A stretch of DNA of 64,000 nt from Gimesia algae. GTDB lineage: Bacteria > Planctomycetota > Planctomycetia > Planctomycetales > Planctomycetaceae. Position 1 is the stretch's first letter. Each line of letters starts with the position of its first letter. The position numbers were made by a program, and so were the translations under genes. Of the stretch, positions 18,655 to 27,765 are shown piece by piece. The stretch covers positions 1,306,531-1,370,530 of the forward strand of contig NZ_CP036343.1 in assembly GCF_007746795.1 (NCBI RefSeq), given 5' to 3'. A model generated the notes under the pieces. That model saw only the letters and a list, made by a program, of their open reading frames with translations, was not told the origin of the DNA and did not search any database.

Positions 18655-19761
18655 TCAAGTAGCAATCTTCAGACTGGAGATCGCTATGATGGCCAGTAAG
18701 GCGGAGCAGATCCAGAAGCGGACCACAATCTTCATCTCATGCTGGCCTTTGAACAGAAAATGATTATGCAGCGGACTGCAGGCCAGCACGCGCACTCCGG
18801 TCCGGCGGTACCAGAACACCTGAATGATCACGCTTAAAGTTTCCACAACGAACACGCCACCGGCAATGACCAGTAAAGCTTCCTGACGGATCACCAGCGA
18901 GGAAAACCCCAGCAGCGCGCCCAGAGGCAACGAGCCCGTATCCCCCATGAAAACCTGGGCGGGATAACAGTTAAACCATAAGAAGCCCAGTACAGCGCCC
19001 ACAGTCGCTCCCAGCAGAATACTCAACTCACCCGCCCCCGGGATGAAGGGCACCTGCAGATATTCCGCCATCACTTTGTGTCCTGCCAGATAGGTCAATC
19101 CGGCGAAGGCAGATCCGGCAAACACCATACAACCACTGGCCAGACCATCCAGACCATCTGTCAGGTTCACCGCATTCGAACTGCCCGTCATCACAAACAT
19201 CGACCAGGGAATAAAGAACAGTCCCAGGGAACAGACCATGCGGGTCACAGGCATGATCAAATCCAGCCCGGCAGGCACGCTGTGATGATTGAAGTACAAA
19301 GCGGTCCCGATCACAGTCGAAAAAATCAGTTGAACGACGAGTTTCTGACGAGGCTTTAATCCGTTCCGGGTGGTGCTGAGTTTGATCCAGTCATCGTAGG
19401 CACCCAGCAGCGCAAAACCGGCAGCCGTCAACAAGCCCAACTGGACATAGCGATTCGAGAGATCAGCCCAGAGCAGACCTGAGATCAGAATGGCACCCAC
19501 AATGAAGATGCCTCCCATTGTGGGAGTCGCATTCTTGGAGGCATGAATTTCATTCAGCTTTTCGGAATCACTGTCGACCCGTTCGCGAAAGCGTTTCTCC
19601 AGCCAGCGGATTGCCAGCGGTCCCAGCAAAATCGCGATCAGGAAGGAGGACAGACTGGCCAATGCCATCCGCGCCGTCAGAAACACGCGGGAGTCACCCG
19701 TCGAAAGTACTTCGAGTTGCTCCAGGAGAGGAGAAAATGTCTTCACCAGCCAGATGATCAT
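18655..19761 (-). CDS. mraY: MraY, phospho-MurNAc-pentapeptide translocase
   Basis: About 368 residues with around ten membrane segments. It transfers phospho-MurNAc-pentapeptide from UDP to undecaprenyl phosphate, making lipid I. Conserved parts seen are NATPTMGGIF, GAYDDWIKL (Asp pair), NAVNLTDGLDGLASG and FMGDTGSLPLGALLG. The usual HHH motif near the C-terminus reads LHNHFLFKG, so the middle His is Asn. The ATG at 19761 gives MIIWLVKTFSP; an upstream TTG exists at 19779. No strong ribosome site is visible. A repeat copy begins only 19 bases upstream, inside the 371-base gap to murF. Confidence 0.95.
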   Translation of the reverse strand: MIIWLVKTFSPLLEQLEVLSTGDSRVFLTARMALASLSSFLIAILLGPLAIRWLEKRFRERVDSDSEKLNEIHASKNATPTMGGIFIVGAILISGLLWADLSNRYVQLGLLTAAGFALLGAYDDWIKLSTTRNGLKPRQKLVVQLIFSTVIGTALYFNHHSVPAGLDLIMPVTRMVCSLGLFFIPWSMFVMTGSSNAVNLTDGLDGLASGCMVFAGSAFAGLTYLAGHKVMAEYLQVPFIPGAGELSILLGATVGAVLGFLWFNCYPAQVFMGDTGSLPLGALLGFSSLVIRQEALLVIAGGVFVVETLSVIIQVFWYRRTGVRVLACSPLHNHFLFKGQHEMKIVVRFWICSALLAIIAISSLKIAT

Positions 19762-19780
19762 GCAGTAATTTACTCGCAAC

Positions 19781-19874
19781 TAGAGCGCATCACATTTAAC
19801 TATAGCGTCTCTCGATCTATTATACTCGGTCCAAATAGACCTGGAGACGCTACAGTAAAACTGGACACAGTCTA
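19781..19874 (+). repeat. Dispersed near-palindromic element, copy 4, next to mraY
   Basis: The cleanest copy. It starts TAGAGCGCATCACATTTAAC, has inner arms AGCGTCTC and GAGACGCT and inner TCTATT/AATAGA, and ends AAAACTGGACACAGTCTA. It lies in the murF-mraY gap, so mur transcripts must read through it in its antisense orientation. Confidence 0.95.
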
Positions 19875-19966
19875 ACAATCTGAACCAGATCAGTTTTCCT
19901 GTTTCGCCTCAAAAGTTCAGAGACCGTGAGACCATTTCAGTCTCGTTCTAACGCTACAAAATAGAA

Positions 19967-20130
19967 GGTCCGGACGCCGAGACCCCAATCCCGACGTCCG
20001 GAAATGATTTCACCATAATACAGCAGAGGAGTGATCGACCCAAGTAATCACAATTTCCGACGCTGATTTGTCCGCCGAAGCGGACGCGCTCTGGATTCCC
20101 GCAAACCCGAAGCATATGGTGAAATCACAA
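19967..20130 (-). ncRNA. Candidate structured RNA element between murF and mraY
   Basis: Read on the minus strand, directly after the murF stop. A long closing pair TGATTTCACCATA (about 20114-20126) and TATGGTGAAATCA (about 20005-20017) encloses several hairpins. One is GTCCGC-TTCG-GCGGAC, a C(UUCG)G tetraloop. Another is GTGAT...ATCAC. A third hairpin follows outside, with TCCGGACG...CGTCCGGA arms and an 18-base loop. The order fits a folded leader or attenuator for mraY, or an independent small RNA. I match it to no known family. Structure is seen; function is inferred. Confidence 0.4.
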
Positions 20131-20132
20131 GT

Positions 20133-21545
20133 TTAGACACATGATATTTTCGTCGCTCCTGTTGTTTCCCTGTCTGAAACAATCTGCTGAAGATGCAACA
20201 TCAAACGCTCCATCCGCATCCCGCGAGATCCTTTCACTAACACAACGTCTCCCGGCTCAAGGTGATCTGTCACATCCTGTGCCAGCAGTTCCACATCAGC
20301 AGCAGTGGTAATTTGATTTTCAGACATCCCGGCAGACCTGGCTCCCTGCGCCACCGACTCTGCCTGTCCGCCACAGACAAACAGAAGATCAACGCCTGAT
20401 TCGGAAACCAGCGTCCCCATCTCCCGGTGATAATGTTCTGTTTCCGGCCCCAACTCCAGCATATCTCCCATGACCATGATGCGTTTACCTGTACCGGCAT
20501 AGTCGCGCAACACCTGGCACGCCGCTCGCATGGAGTCAGGACTGGCATTATAGGTATCATCAATCACCGTCCAGTCGCCTATCTGTGTTCGATGACAGCG
20601 TCCCGGGACAGTAGAATAGTTCCGCAGACTCTCAGACACATCGCTTTCAGAGATTCCCCATTCCCGGGCCACAGCAATCGCTGCCAATGCAGCATTGATG
20701 AAATGTCGCCCCACGACCGGCAACAGATACTGCTGACAATTCACCCGAAACGAAAGTCCCTGCTGGTCCTGCTCAATCGAGACAGCCTGTAAATCATTAT
20801 TTTCTGCCAGCCCCACCCGCACTGTTCTGGCAATGGTTCGGGAAGCCAGATAGTCGGCAAACGAGTCATCGCCACAGACGACAGCCAGGCCCGCTGCGGG
20901 CAACTGCTCGAACAAGGCCCCTTTAGTTTCAGCCGTCTGTTGCAGTGTTCCAAAATGCGCCAGATGGGAGTGACCGATGCCGGTAATCACACCCATTTGA
21001 GGTTTTACAACCTCAGCCAGTTCTCGAATTTCTCCCACATGCGATGCGGCCAGCTCCAGAACCGCAAACTGATGAGACGTTTCGATCCCGGCGATACTTA
21101 ATGGCACGCCGAACTCATTATTGAAGTTTGCAGGGCTTTGAACCCCTGACAGACTGGATGACAATGCGGTATAAATCATCGACCGTGTTGTTGTTTTTCC
21201 GACACTGCCTGTGACACCAATTACCTGCGCCGCCTGCTGCTCCCGGTACCAGCGGGCGAACTGCAGCAACGCGTGATTAACATCTTCGACCTCAAGCAGT
21301 ACCTGTGAACCGGGATCTGTCACTTCCCCTCGTTTCACAACACAGGCTGCTGCCCCTCGCGCCAGAGCCTGGTTGACAAACAGATGCCCATCCAGCCGCT
21401 GCCCCTGAATGGCAAAGAACAGATCATTCACTTGCGTAGTGCGCGAATCAATCGAAATCCCGGCAACGTCAGCCAGTTCGTGAAGCGGGCGTGTTGCCCC
21501 CCTCTGAATCACCTGGCTAATTTTGTTGATTGAGATACGATCCAT
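20133..21545 (-). CDS. murF: MurF, UDP-MurNAc-tripeptide-D-Ala-D-Ala ligase
   Basis: A 470-residue Mur ligase that adds D-Ala-D-Ala to UDP-MurNAc-tripeptide in the cytoplasm. The N-terminal domain has ISIDSRTTQVNDLFFAI. The ATP loop is GVTGSVGKTTT (110-120). The central domain includes NFNNEFGVPLSI, GITGIGHSHLAHFG and the C-terminal domain DDTYNASPDSM and VKGSRGMRME. It begins 51 bases after murE. The gap to mraY is unusually long and carries a structured element and a repeat. Confidence 0.96.
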   Translation of the reverse strand: MDRISINKISQVIQRGATRPLHELADVAGISIDSRTTQVNDLFFAIQGQRLDGHLFVNQALARGAAACVVKRGEVTDPGSQVLLEVEDVNHALLQFARWYREQQAAQVIGVTGSVGKTTTRSMIYTALSSSLSGVQSPANFNNEFGVPLSIAGIETSHQFAVLELAASHVGEIRELAEVVKPQMGVITGIGHSHLAHFGTLQQTAETKGALFEQLPAAGLAVVCGDDSFADYLASRTIARTVRVGLAENNDLQAVSIEQDQQGLSFRVNCQQYLLPVVGRHFINAALAAIAVAREWGISESDVSESLRNYSTVPGRCHRTQIGDWTVIDDTYNASPDSMRAACQVLRDYAGTGKRIMVMGDMLELGPETEHYHREMGTLVSESGVDLLFVCGGQAESVAQGARSAGMSENQITTAADVELLAQDVTDHLEPGDVVLVKGSRGMRMERLMLHLQQIVSDRETTGATKISCV

Positions 21546-21596
21546 TAGTCTTTTGCATTTTCTAAAACAGGGAAAAAATAACTGCTGACAATTCTG

Positions 21597-23120
21597 TTAT
21601 GCGGGCACCTTCTGTGAGTTTTCGATGCGTTGATTTCTATTTCGGAAGAAATTTTCTACCACCAGCCGATCACTGAAGGGAATGACCTGATCGCCGATAA
21701 TCTGTTCGCTTTCATGACCTTTGCCGGCGATGAGCACCAGATCACCAGCACGGGCCTCTGCCAGGGCATAATGAATGGCTTCCCGTCGATCAATAATCTG
21801 CTCAGGGGAAATACCTCTGATCCGGCACCCCTCGGCAATCGCTCTGATAATCTGCGCTGGATCTTCACTGCGGGGATTATCACTGGTAATGATGACGCGA
21901 TCAGCTTCACATCCAGCCAGCCCCAGGAGACTGCGTTTTGCTGTATCACGATCTCCGCCGGCACCAAACACACAAAATACACGTTGAGAACAGAGTCGCT
22001 TAGCGGAACGTATGACATGGCTCAAGGCATCATCTGTATGAGCATAATCAATGAGCACTGTGAAAGACTGCCCACAGGCCACTCTTTCCATTCTACCAGG
22101 CACCGTCGCAAGCTGTTCGATTCCCACTGCAATTTCAGATAAAGAGACTCCCAGGCTGAGACAGGCAGCGGCAGCCGCCAGACAATTGGAAATATTATGC
22201 GTTCCGATCAGCGAAGTTCTCACCGGGACAGTCTCCCCGTTGTGCTGAACCTCAAACTCCGCACCCTCCGTTGATTCCTGTAGATTTCGGGCTACCACAT
22301 CAGCCTCTTCCTCCAAGGCATACGTCAACAGCGTCTGAGAGGTTTTCACTTCGCCTGCAATAGAACGACAGGTAGGATCATCCCAGTTCAGGATCACTGT
22401 GCCTTCCTGTTTCACGTGCTGAATCAATCGAGCTTTGCAGGCAGCATAATTTTCAAAGTTCTGATGGTAGTCAAAATGATCCTGCGTCACGTTCGTGACC
22501 ACACCCACGGACAGATCTGTTCCAGCCAGACGACTCTGGTCGAGCGCGTGACTGGAAACTTCCATCACCGCATGTGTGGCTTTTCTGCAAACCATTTCAG
22601 CCAGCAATTGAGAAAGCTCATTCGCATCCGGCGTGGTAAGTGATGCAGGCCGAGAGGAAATGCTGTCGTGATATTCGACCGTACCGGAAAGTCCCGTTCT
22701 CCTGCCGGAGTTCTGCAGGATCGATCGAATCAGCCAACTGACAGTGGTTTTCCCATTGGTCCCCGTTACTCCTACTGTTTCCAGATGCCGTGTGGGACGC
22801 CCCGCCAACTCAGAACAAAGCAGGGCATACACCTTACGCACATCCGGTACAATACATTGTGGCACCCGCAACCCGGTCAATGGGCGTTCCGTTAAAATTG
22901 CTTTCGCACCTTTTTGAATCGCTTCGGGAATATATCCTTCTGCACATTCTTTGGTACCGCTCACGACGGCAAACAAATCACCTGACTGACAACAGCGACT
23001 GTCTGAGTGTACCGAAGTTACACAAACGTCAGCACAATCAACAAAGCTTGCAGAGGGAATCAGTGATCGAAGACTGATGGCAATCGTCCCAGGTGACAAG
23101 CTGATTGACGAAGATGACAT
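21597..23120 (-). CDS. murE: MurE, UDP-MurNAc-dipeptide-meso-DAP ligase
   Basis: About 507 residues from the ATG at 23120. It adds the third residue of the stem peptide. The ATP loop is GVTGTNGKTT (about 117-126), preceded by an HSDSR uridine-binding motif. MEVSSHALDQ and DYAHTDDAL are present. SDNPRSEDP carries the DNPR motif that in characterised enzymes selects meso-diaminopimelate, so the wall peptide is probably DAP-type. The frame also opens upstream to 23240 with ATGs at 23144 and 23159; the family start fits 23120 best, but no site has a strong ribosome sequence. It heads the mur cluster here; no mraZ, rsmH or ftsI precedes it. Confidence 0.93.
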   Translation of the reverse strand: MSSSSISLSPGTIAISLRSLIPSASFVDCADVCVTSVHSDSRCCQSGDLFAVVSGTKECAEGYIPEAIQKGAKAILTERPLTGLRVPQCIVPDVRKVYALLCSELAGRPTRHLETVGVTGTNGKTTVSWLIRSILQNSGRRTGLSGTVEYHDSISSRPASLTTPDANELSQLLAEMVCRKATHAVMEVSSHALDQSRLAGTDLSVGVVTNVTQDHFDYHQNFENYAACKARLIQHVKQEGTVILNWDDPTCRSIAGEVKTSQTLLTYALEEEADVVARNLQESTEGAEFEVQHNGETVPVRTSLIGTHNISNCLAAAAACLSLGVSLSEIAVGIEQLATVPGRMERVACGQSFTVLIDYAHTDDALSHVIRSAKRLCSQRVFCVFGAGGDRDTAKRSLLGLAGCEADRVIITSDNPRSEDPAQIIRAIAEGCRIRGISPEQIIDRREAIHYALAEARAGDLVLIAGKGHESEQIIGDQVIPFSDRLVVENFFRNRNQRIENSQKVPA

Positions 23121-23240
23121 GGATGTGAGGTAAGAACCATGCATTCCAGGAAAAACCATTAGGTTAAAGAATAGATGACGGTAGGAAACTTGATCGACGT
23201 GATAACGTGGTGAATAAACCCGGGAAGCCCGAACAGGCAA

Positions 23241-23853
23241 AGGAATGTGAAATGGATTTGTTCAGAATTTGTAATGTCTTAAGGTGGGGAGCATTCTCGT
23301 AATTCTTTGATTCAGGTCAACCCAGGAAATCCAAAAAAACAGATCTACAGAAGCCACCTTGTAATTATTACACAAACCACACCACAGAAGCCACTTCGGC
23401 ACGCGACTCAATCCGCCACCTTGCTCAACCATCAGCGAAAGAATCCTTCAAAGAGTCAATCAAAACGGAAAACCTAAATCTCACCGGCGGCCAGGGCAAT
23501 CATCTAAGACCGATTCCATCCAGGTATTCACTCCAATTTCACTCCATTATTACCAGAAATTAAAATTGGTATTTTTACCTATTTAATACACAATCCTATG
23601 GATTCCCTAAAACAGCCGCGGTATCCTGATAGTAGCTCAGTTGTTAAACGTAACATCTCTAATACGACTTGAGTTAAGAAAACCTGCGGCCTGTCTGGCT
23701 AGTGGTTTTAAAAATTCAAAGCAGCAAACTCTTGCTCAAAATTTGGAACTTCTACAAAAGGAGTTAATTCACTTTACCTGTCAAACGGAGAAGTATTCTT
23801 ACGCTAATTATCCCATCTCAGCCAACTTATTCCGATGTATTAAAGGAGAGAAG
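23241..23853. other. Intergenic region between murE and the DUF1559 gene
   Basis: About 610 bases between divergent genes, which should hold promoters for the mur cluster and for the pilin-like gene. A TTG-initiated extension of the pilin frame (from 23641) crosses part of it but is unlikely to be translated. No hairpin or repeat is clear. Confidence 0.45.
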
Positions 23854-24843
23854 ATGAAATTGAACTCGCGCCTCAAAAAAGGCTTCACTCTGATCGAATT
23901 ACTTGTTGTCATCGCTATCATTGCCATACTGATCGCACTATTGCTTCCCGCCGTTCAACAGGCCAGGGAAGCGGCCCGACGCTCCACCTGCAAGAACAAT
24001 CTGAAGCAGCTTGGGCTGGCCTTTCACAATTACCACGATACACACAACTGCTTTCCGTTTGCGTGGTTTGTTGATTCCTCAAATCCTACCAACCCCAAAG
24101 CGGGCGTCTACGGCATCATGCTGCTGCCTAACCTTGACCAGGCAAATCTCTATAACCAGTGGAATTCATCCTACCCTGCGTTTAATGAACTGGCAGCCAT
24201 CCCGGCAGTCGCACAGAACTTGACCGTGATCGCTACACCACTGCCAGTCTTTATGTGCCCCTCGGCACCTGAAGCGACGAAACATGACTATGACCTCGCC
24301 ACCGCCGGTTTCCCTCTCACCTATACCGCAGCCCGCTCCGATTATTGTCCGGCACTGGGTGTGCGTGGTAACTATTCGACGATTGCTTACACCGGTCATC
24401 CTGCTGCCAGTAGTCGATCCGGCATGTTGAATAATGTGCCAGGCGATACGATTACCAGAATGCGTGATATTCTGGATGGATCTTCCAACACAATACTATT
24501 AGGAGAGAGAGTAGGCGGAACAAATATCTATAGCGGCACAACCAAGAATTCGGCATTATCATCTGCCTATGGCCCCACTAACGGTGGAGGCTGGGGAGAT
24601 CTCTTAAACGGCGAGCACTGGTACCAGGGTTCACTTCGCGACGGAACAGATGGCGGCGGAGGTGGCCCCTGTGCGATAAACTGCACAAATGGACGCAGCG
24701 CGGGCTTTTTAAGCTTTCACGTGGGTGGTGCTCATTTCCTGCTGGGTGATGGATCAGTTCGCTTTATCAGTGCCAACATTGGTGCATATACCCTGGCAAG
24801 TCTGACTACCAGAGCAGGTGGTGAAACGCTCGGTGAATTTTAG
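23854..24843 (+). CDS. DUF1559 protein with type IV pilin-like N-terminus
   Basis: A 329-residue protein. It has a short basic leader, then the prepilin cleavage and methylation motif [15 protein letters not shown] and a single hydrophobic helix, then the DUF1559 opening [21 protein letters not shown]. The C-terminus has the family motif [19 protein letters not shown]. These proteins are hugely expanded in planctomycetes and are thought to be surface pseudopilins; the exact role is not known. The ATG at 23854 has AAAGGAGAG just before it. The stop TAG coincides with the first bases of repeat copy 5. A small secreted protein gene follows, a common pairing. Confidence 0.93.
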   Translation: MKLNSRLKKGFTLIELLVVIAIIAILIALLLPAVQQAREAARRSTCKNNLKQLGLAFHNYHDTHNCFPFAWFVDSSNPTNPKAGVYGIMLLPNLDQANLYNQWNSSYPAFNELAAIPAVAQNLTVIATPLPVFMCPSAPEATKHDYDLATAGFPLTYTAARSDYCPALGVRGNYSTIAYTGHPAASSRSGMLNNVPGDTITRMRDILDGSSNTILLGERVGGTNIYSGTTKNSALSSAYGPTNGGGWGDLLNGEHWYQGSLRDGTDGGGGGPCAINCTNGRSAGFLSFHVGGAHFLLGDGSVRFISANIGAYTLASLTTRAGGETLGEF

Positions 24844-24935
24844 AGCGCATCACATTTAACCATAGCGTCTCTCAATCTATTATATTCGATCCTAATAGCT
24901 CTGGAGAGACGCTACAGTTAAACGGGACACAGTCC
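24841..24935 (+). repeat. Dispersed near-palindromic element, copy 5, overlapping a stop codon
   Basis: It starts with the TAG that ends the DUF1559 gene, TAGAGCGCATCACATTTAAC, then AGCGTCTCTC. The right arm GGAGAGACGCTAC has a 2-base insertion, followed by AAACGGGACACAGTCCA. It is the only copy that touches a coding sequence. Confidence 0.9.
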
Positions 24936-25049
24936 ATTGCATTTATCTTCATTCATCAGAAAATCTTCCAGCTGAAGCAGGCACAATCGCTCCGGGAGGA
25001 AGATAAAATTCTACTTGCTTCTCACCCTCTATTTTCCTGAGATCAATCC

Positions 25050-25490
25050 ATGAAACTATTGAATCTTCTATGTTTCACTCTGCTCCCCATGACATCCTTT
25101 AGCTGTGGTAGTGCAGAAGAACCCTATACCAAAGAGACTTTCCCCGTGACAGGAAAAGTCACCGTTGATGGTAAAGAACCGGGCTCCCCCATCAAAGTCA
25201 TGTGTCACAAACAAGATGAAATTGATACCGAACATCCGACGATTTCAGGATGCCAGACAGCCAATGATGGGAGCTTCGAAATCGCAACCTACACTACGGG
25301 TGATGGGATGCCTGAAGGTAAATATGCCCTGACGTTCCTCTGGGGAAAAATGGACGTCATCTCGCGAAGTTATGGAGGTCCTGACAAGCTGAAAAAACGC
25401 TACAGTAAACCTGAAAAATCGGAAATCACATTCACCGTTGAGCCAGGAAAACCAGTGGACCTGGGAGTCATTGAACTCACCACCAAATAA
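25050..25490 (+). CDS. Small secreted protein with carboxypeptidase-regulatory-like fold
   Basis: A 146-residue exported protein. The N-terminus MKLLNLLCFTLLPMTSFSCG is a signal, possibly a lipoprotein signal with Cys at residue 19, although the lipobox is weak. The body has FPVTGKVTVDGKEPGSPIKV, DGSFEIATYTTGDGMPEGKYALTF and VDLGVIEL, the transthyretin-like/CpxR-type beta sandwich found next to many DUF1559 genes in planctomycetes. It probably sits in the periplasm or outer envelope. No enzyme motif is present. A repeat copy separates it from the DUF1559 gene. Confidence 0.75.
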   Translation: MKLLNLLCFTLLPMTSFSCGSAEEPYTKETFPVTGKVTVDGKEPGSPIKVMCHKQDEIDTEHPTISGCQTANDGSFEIATYTTGDGMPEGKYALTFLWGKMDVISRSYGGPDKLKKRYSKPEKSEITFTVEPGKPVDLGVIELTTK

Positions 25491-25599
25491 CCTTCCAGGC
25501 TTTCAAACTGATTATCCAATTTGGCCCCCGAAAACGGTCATGCCTTCAACCCGGGGACAGTATTCAATTCTTTCTACTTACGATAACTGGAATCAGACC

Positions 25600-26928
25600 A
25601 TGTTGCCACGCATCTTCACTTCACTCATCCTGGCCATCAGCTGCACCACCTTGTCTGCTGCAGAAAATACGAATATCCCGGCACGCCCTACAACAGCCAG
25701 CCAGATTCCTGACGCGTTTTTCAAATACATTGAACGCGAGGAACCAGCTTATAAGTGGGAAATCCATGATTCCTTCTCCTACGAAGGTGTCACCGCGTAT
25801 CCGGTAGAACTGACTTCCCAGACCTGGCAGGGGATGACCTGGAAACACTGGCTCTATATTTTCGAACCGGAAATCGTGAAAATTAACAGTAAAGTGCTGT
25901 TGTTTGTGACGGGCGGCAGCAATGGCGGCCAGCCCAGTGAAAAACGCTTAAAACCCGCCTTCCTGCTGGCCAAAACCACCGGCGCCCGGGTCGCATTGCT
26001 CACCCAGGTCCCCAACCAGCCACTATTTAATGGGAAGAAAGAAGACGACCTGATTACCGAAACCTGGCTGCGCTATTTGAAAACGGGAGATGAAAACTGG
26101 CCACTTCTGTTCCCGATGGCTAAAAGTGCCGTCAAAGCCATGGACGCCATCCAGGAAATCGCCAGGGAAAAAAGAAATGTGGTCATCGACGGTTTTGTGA
26201 TCACCGGAGCCTCAAAACGTGGCTGGACCAGTTGGCTTACCCCTGTTGTTGATAAACGGATTATCGCAACCGCTCCCATTGTGATTGACACACTCAATTT
26301 TCGCGATCAGATGAAACATCAGATCAATACCTGGGGGAAATACAGCGAACAGATTATTGATTACACGAGTAAAGGACTGATCGTGGAAGGCGAAGAATCG
26401 GAACGGGAAAAGAACCTGCGCCTGATGATGGACCCGTACACATATCGCCAGCAGCTTAAACTACCCAAGCTATTAATCAACGGCACCAATGACCCTTATT
26501 GGGTGGTCGATGCCATGCGTTTTTACTGGTCTGATCTGGTGGGTCCCAAATATATTCTCCAGGTCCCTAATGCCGGTCACGATCTGGGTGAGGGAGTAGA
26601 ATACGCCCTGCAGACGCTGGCCGCTTTCTTCGTGCACGCCGCGACAGGTAAAGAACTCCCGAAATTGGACTGGGATAACTCGATAGACTTTGAACTGAAA
26701 CTGACCAGTTCCAGTAAACCTAACCACGTACGACTATGGACTGCTCAGTCTGAAAACAAAGACTTTCGAAATTCAAAATGGACTTCTAGCGAGATTTCTG
26801 GAAACGAAAATGTATATCTAGCAAAAATAAGCAAACCAGGAAAAGGGCACGTCGCCTATTACCTGGAAGCCATCTACACCATCAATAATATCCCTTATTC
26901 TCTTTGTACAATCACTACGTCAAAATGA
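25600..26928 (+). CDS. PhoPQ-activated pathogenicity-related protein (PqaA-like), secreted
   Basis: About 442 residues with an alpha/beta-hydrolase-like fold. Signal peptide MLPRIFTSLILAISCTTLSA. Diagnostic parts are FVTGGSNGGQPS, VALLTQVPNQPL, KSAVKAMDAIQEIA, GFVITGASKRGWTSWLT (nucleophile-elbow-like GASKRG) and LLINGTNDPYWVVDA, with PNAGHDLG near the end of the domain. These match the PhoPQ-activated pathogenicity-related family, whose members in bacteria and Dictyostelium have no settled activity. The frame is open upstream to 25438, overlapping the previous gene, but ATG 25600 begins the signal peptide. In this organism a virulence role is not implied. Confidence 0.88.
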   Translation: MLPRIFTSLILAISCTTLSAAENTNIPARPTTASQIPDAFFKYIEREEPAYKWEIHDSFSYEGVTAYPVELTSQTWQGMTWKHWLYIFEPEIVKINSKVLLFVTGGSNGGQPSEKRLKPAFLLAKTTGARVALLTQVPNQPLFNGKKEDDLITETWLRYLKTGDENWPLLFPMAKSAVKAMDAIQEIAREKRNVVIDGFVITGASKRGWTSWLTPVVDKRIIATAPIVIDTLNFRDQMKHQINTWGKYSEQIIDYTSKGLIVEGEESEREKNLRLMMDPYTYRQQLKLPKLLINGTNDPYWVVDAMRFYWSDLVGPKYILQVPNAGHDLGEGVEYALQTLAAFFVHAATGKELPKLDWDNSIDFELKLTSSSKPNHVRLWTAQSENKDFRNSKWTSSEISGNENVYLAKISKPGKGHVAYYLEAIYTINNIPYSLCTITTSK

Positions 26929-27099
26929 CACAATCGCAAGCTACACGGGTATACTTGATCCTCATCTTTACAATTTAGAAAGAATTTTGTTTTTCATCTA
27001 TAAGTTTCAAATTTGAATGTTAAGATAGCGTTTAACAGGACAACTCCGCCAAAACCTGGAAGGATGGACCGAACCCACTGGTGGTAAAGGAACGATAAA

Positions 27100-27414
27100 A
27101 TGAAAAACGAAATGCTCGCCCACGAAACAAACCGTATCCCAACAAAGACAGCCGCACGATCTGCTTCCATGCAATTCAATGCCCCCCATTCCCTGGAATG
27201 TGAAATTCAGCATGCTCTCACTGAAGATGCTGAAGTTTGCCTGAACTCGCTGGTTGTTCATCGCACCAAAAAAGGAGTCTGCCTGAAAGGCGTTCTGGAA
27301 TTTGACGGCGAATGCCCGGATATTACCAAACGCATCCAAGCCTTGACCGGAATCGAAGAGGTCATCAATCACCTGCTTATCAAACGAAGGATGCCTCTCC
27401 CCAAAAAAGGTTGA
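27100..27414 (+). CDS. Small BON-domain-like protein
   Basis: A 104-residue soluble protein without signal peptide. Residues 35-98 resemble a BON domain: an ECEIQHALTED helix, then strands LNSLVVHRTKKGVCLKGVLEF, then helix DITKRIQALTGIEEVINHLLIK. BON domains bind phospholipid or link to partners. AAAGGA lies 8 bases before the ATG. There is no close operon partner. The fold call is moderate and the function unknown. Confidence 0.65.
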   Translation: MKNEMLAHETNRIPTKTAARSASMQFNAPHSLECEIQHALTEDAEVCLNSLVVHRTKKGVCLKGVLEFDGECPDITKRIQALTGIEEVINHLLIKRRMPLPKKG

Positions 27415-27765
27415 GAGATTTCAAGCGTTTGTTTGCCCTGAATCAGAGCATGTTAGACTCAGTCTGACACTGCGTTTATATCTTTGGGGATGGCGCGGTA
27501 CCGCCAGCTTTCACTGACAATTTTGGTAAAAAAACAAAAATTCGTCTGTGCGCCGATTTCGACTTCTGATAACTTTCGCGAATCAACCTCGCGGTTCGAG
27601 GCGTCCTAATCCTAGATTCACATCCGCAATCATGATCACCTGTTTCGACGCCCAATCCAAACCTTACCGATTCACTTAACTCCGGACTGATGCAGAATTT
27701 CAGGATGAAAATAGCAACAGCCCCCGGCACTTATTGAAGCACTTATCAGTAGCAGGAAGGCGACT
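27415..27765 (+). other. Intergenic region upstream of rimI
   Basis: A gap of about 350 bases. A tract of A/T and a GCGGTACCGC palindrome occur near 27495, but nothing identifiable as a promoter, terminator or RNA gene. Confidence 0.4.

Noticed and set aside
23620-23645. tRNA-like GTAGCTCAGTTGTT
   Set aside because: Only a D-loop-like string; no acceptor, anticodon or T-arm pairing follows.
23641-23853. Longer TTG start of the first DUF1559 gene
   Set aside because: The ATG at 23854 has an ideal ribosome site and gives the normal prepilin leader.
25438-25599. Longer start for the PhoPQ-activated gene
   Set aside because: It would overlap the preceding gene and place the signal peptide inside the protein.
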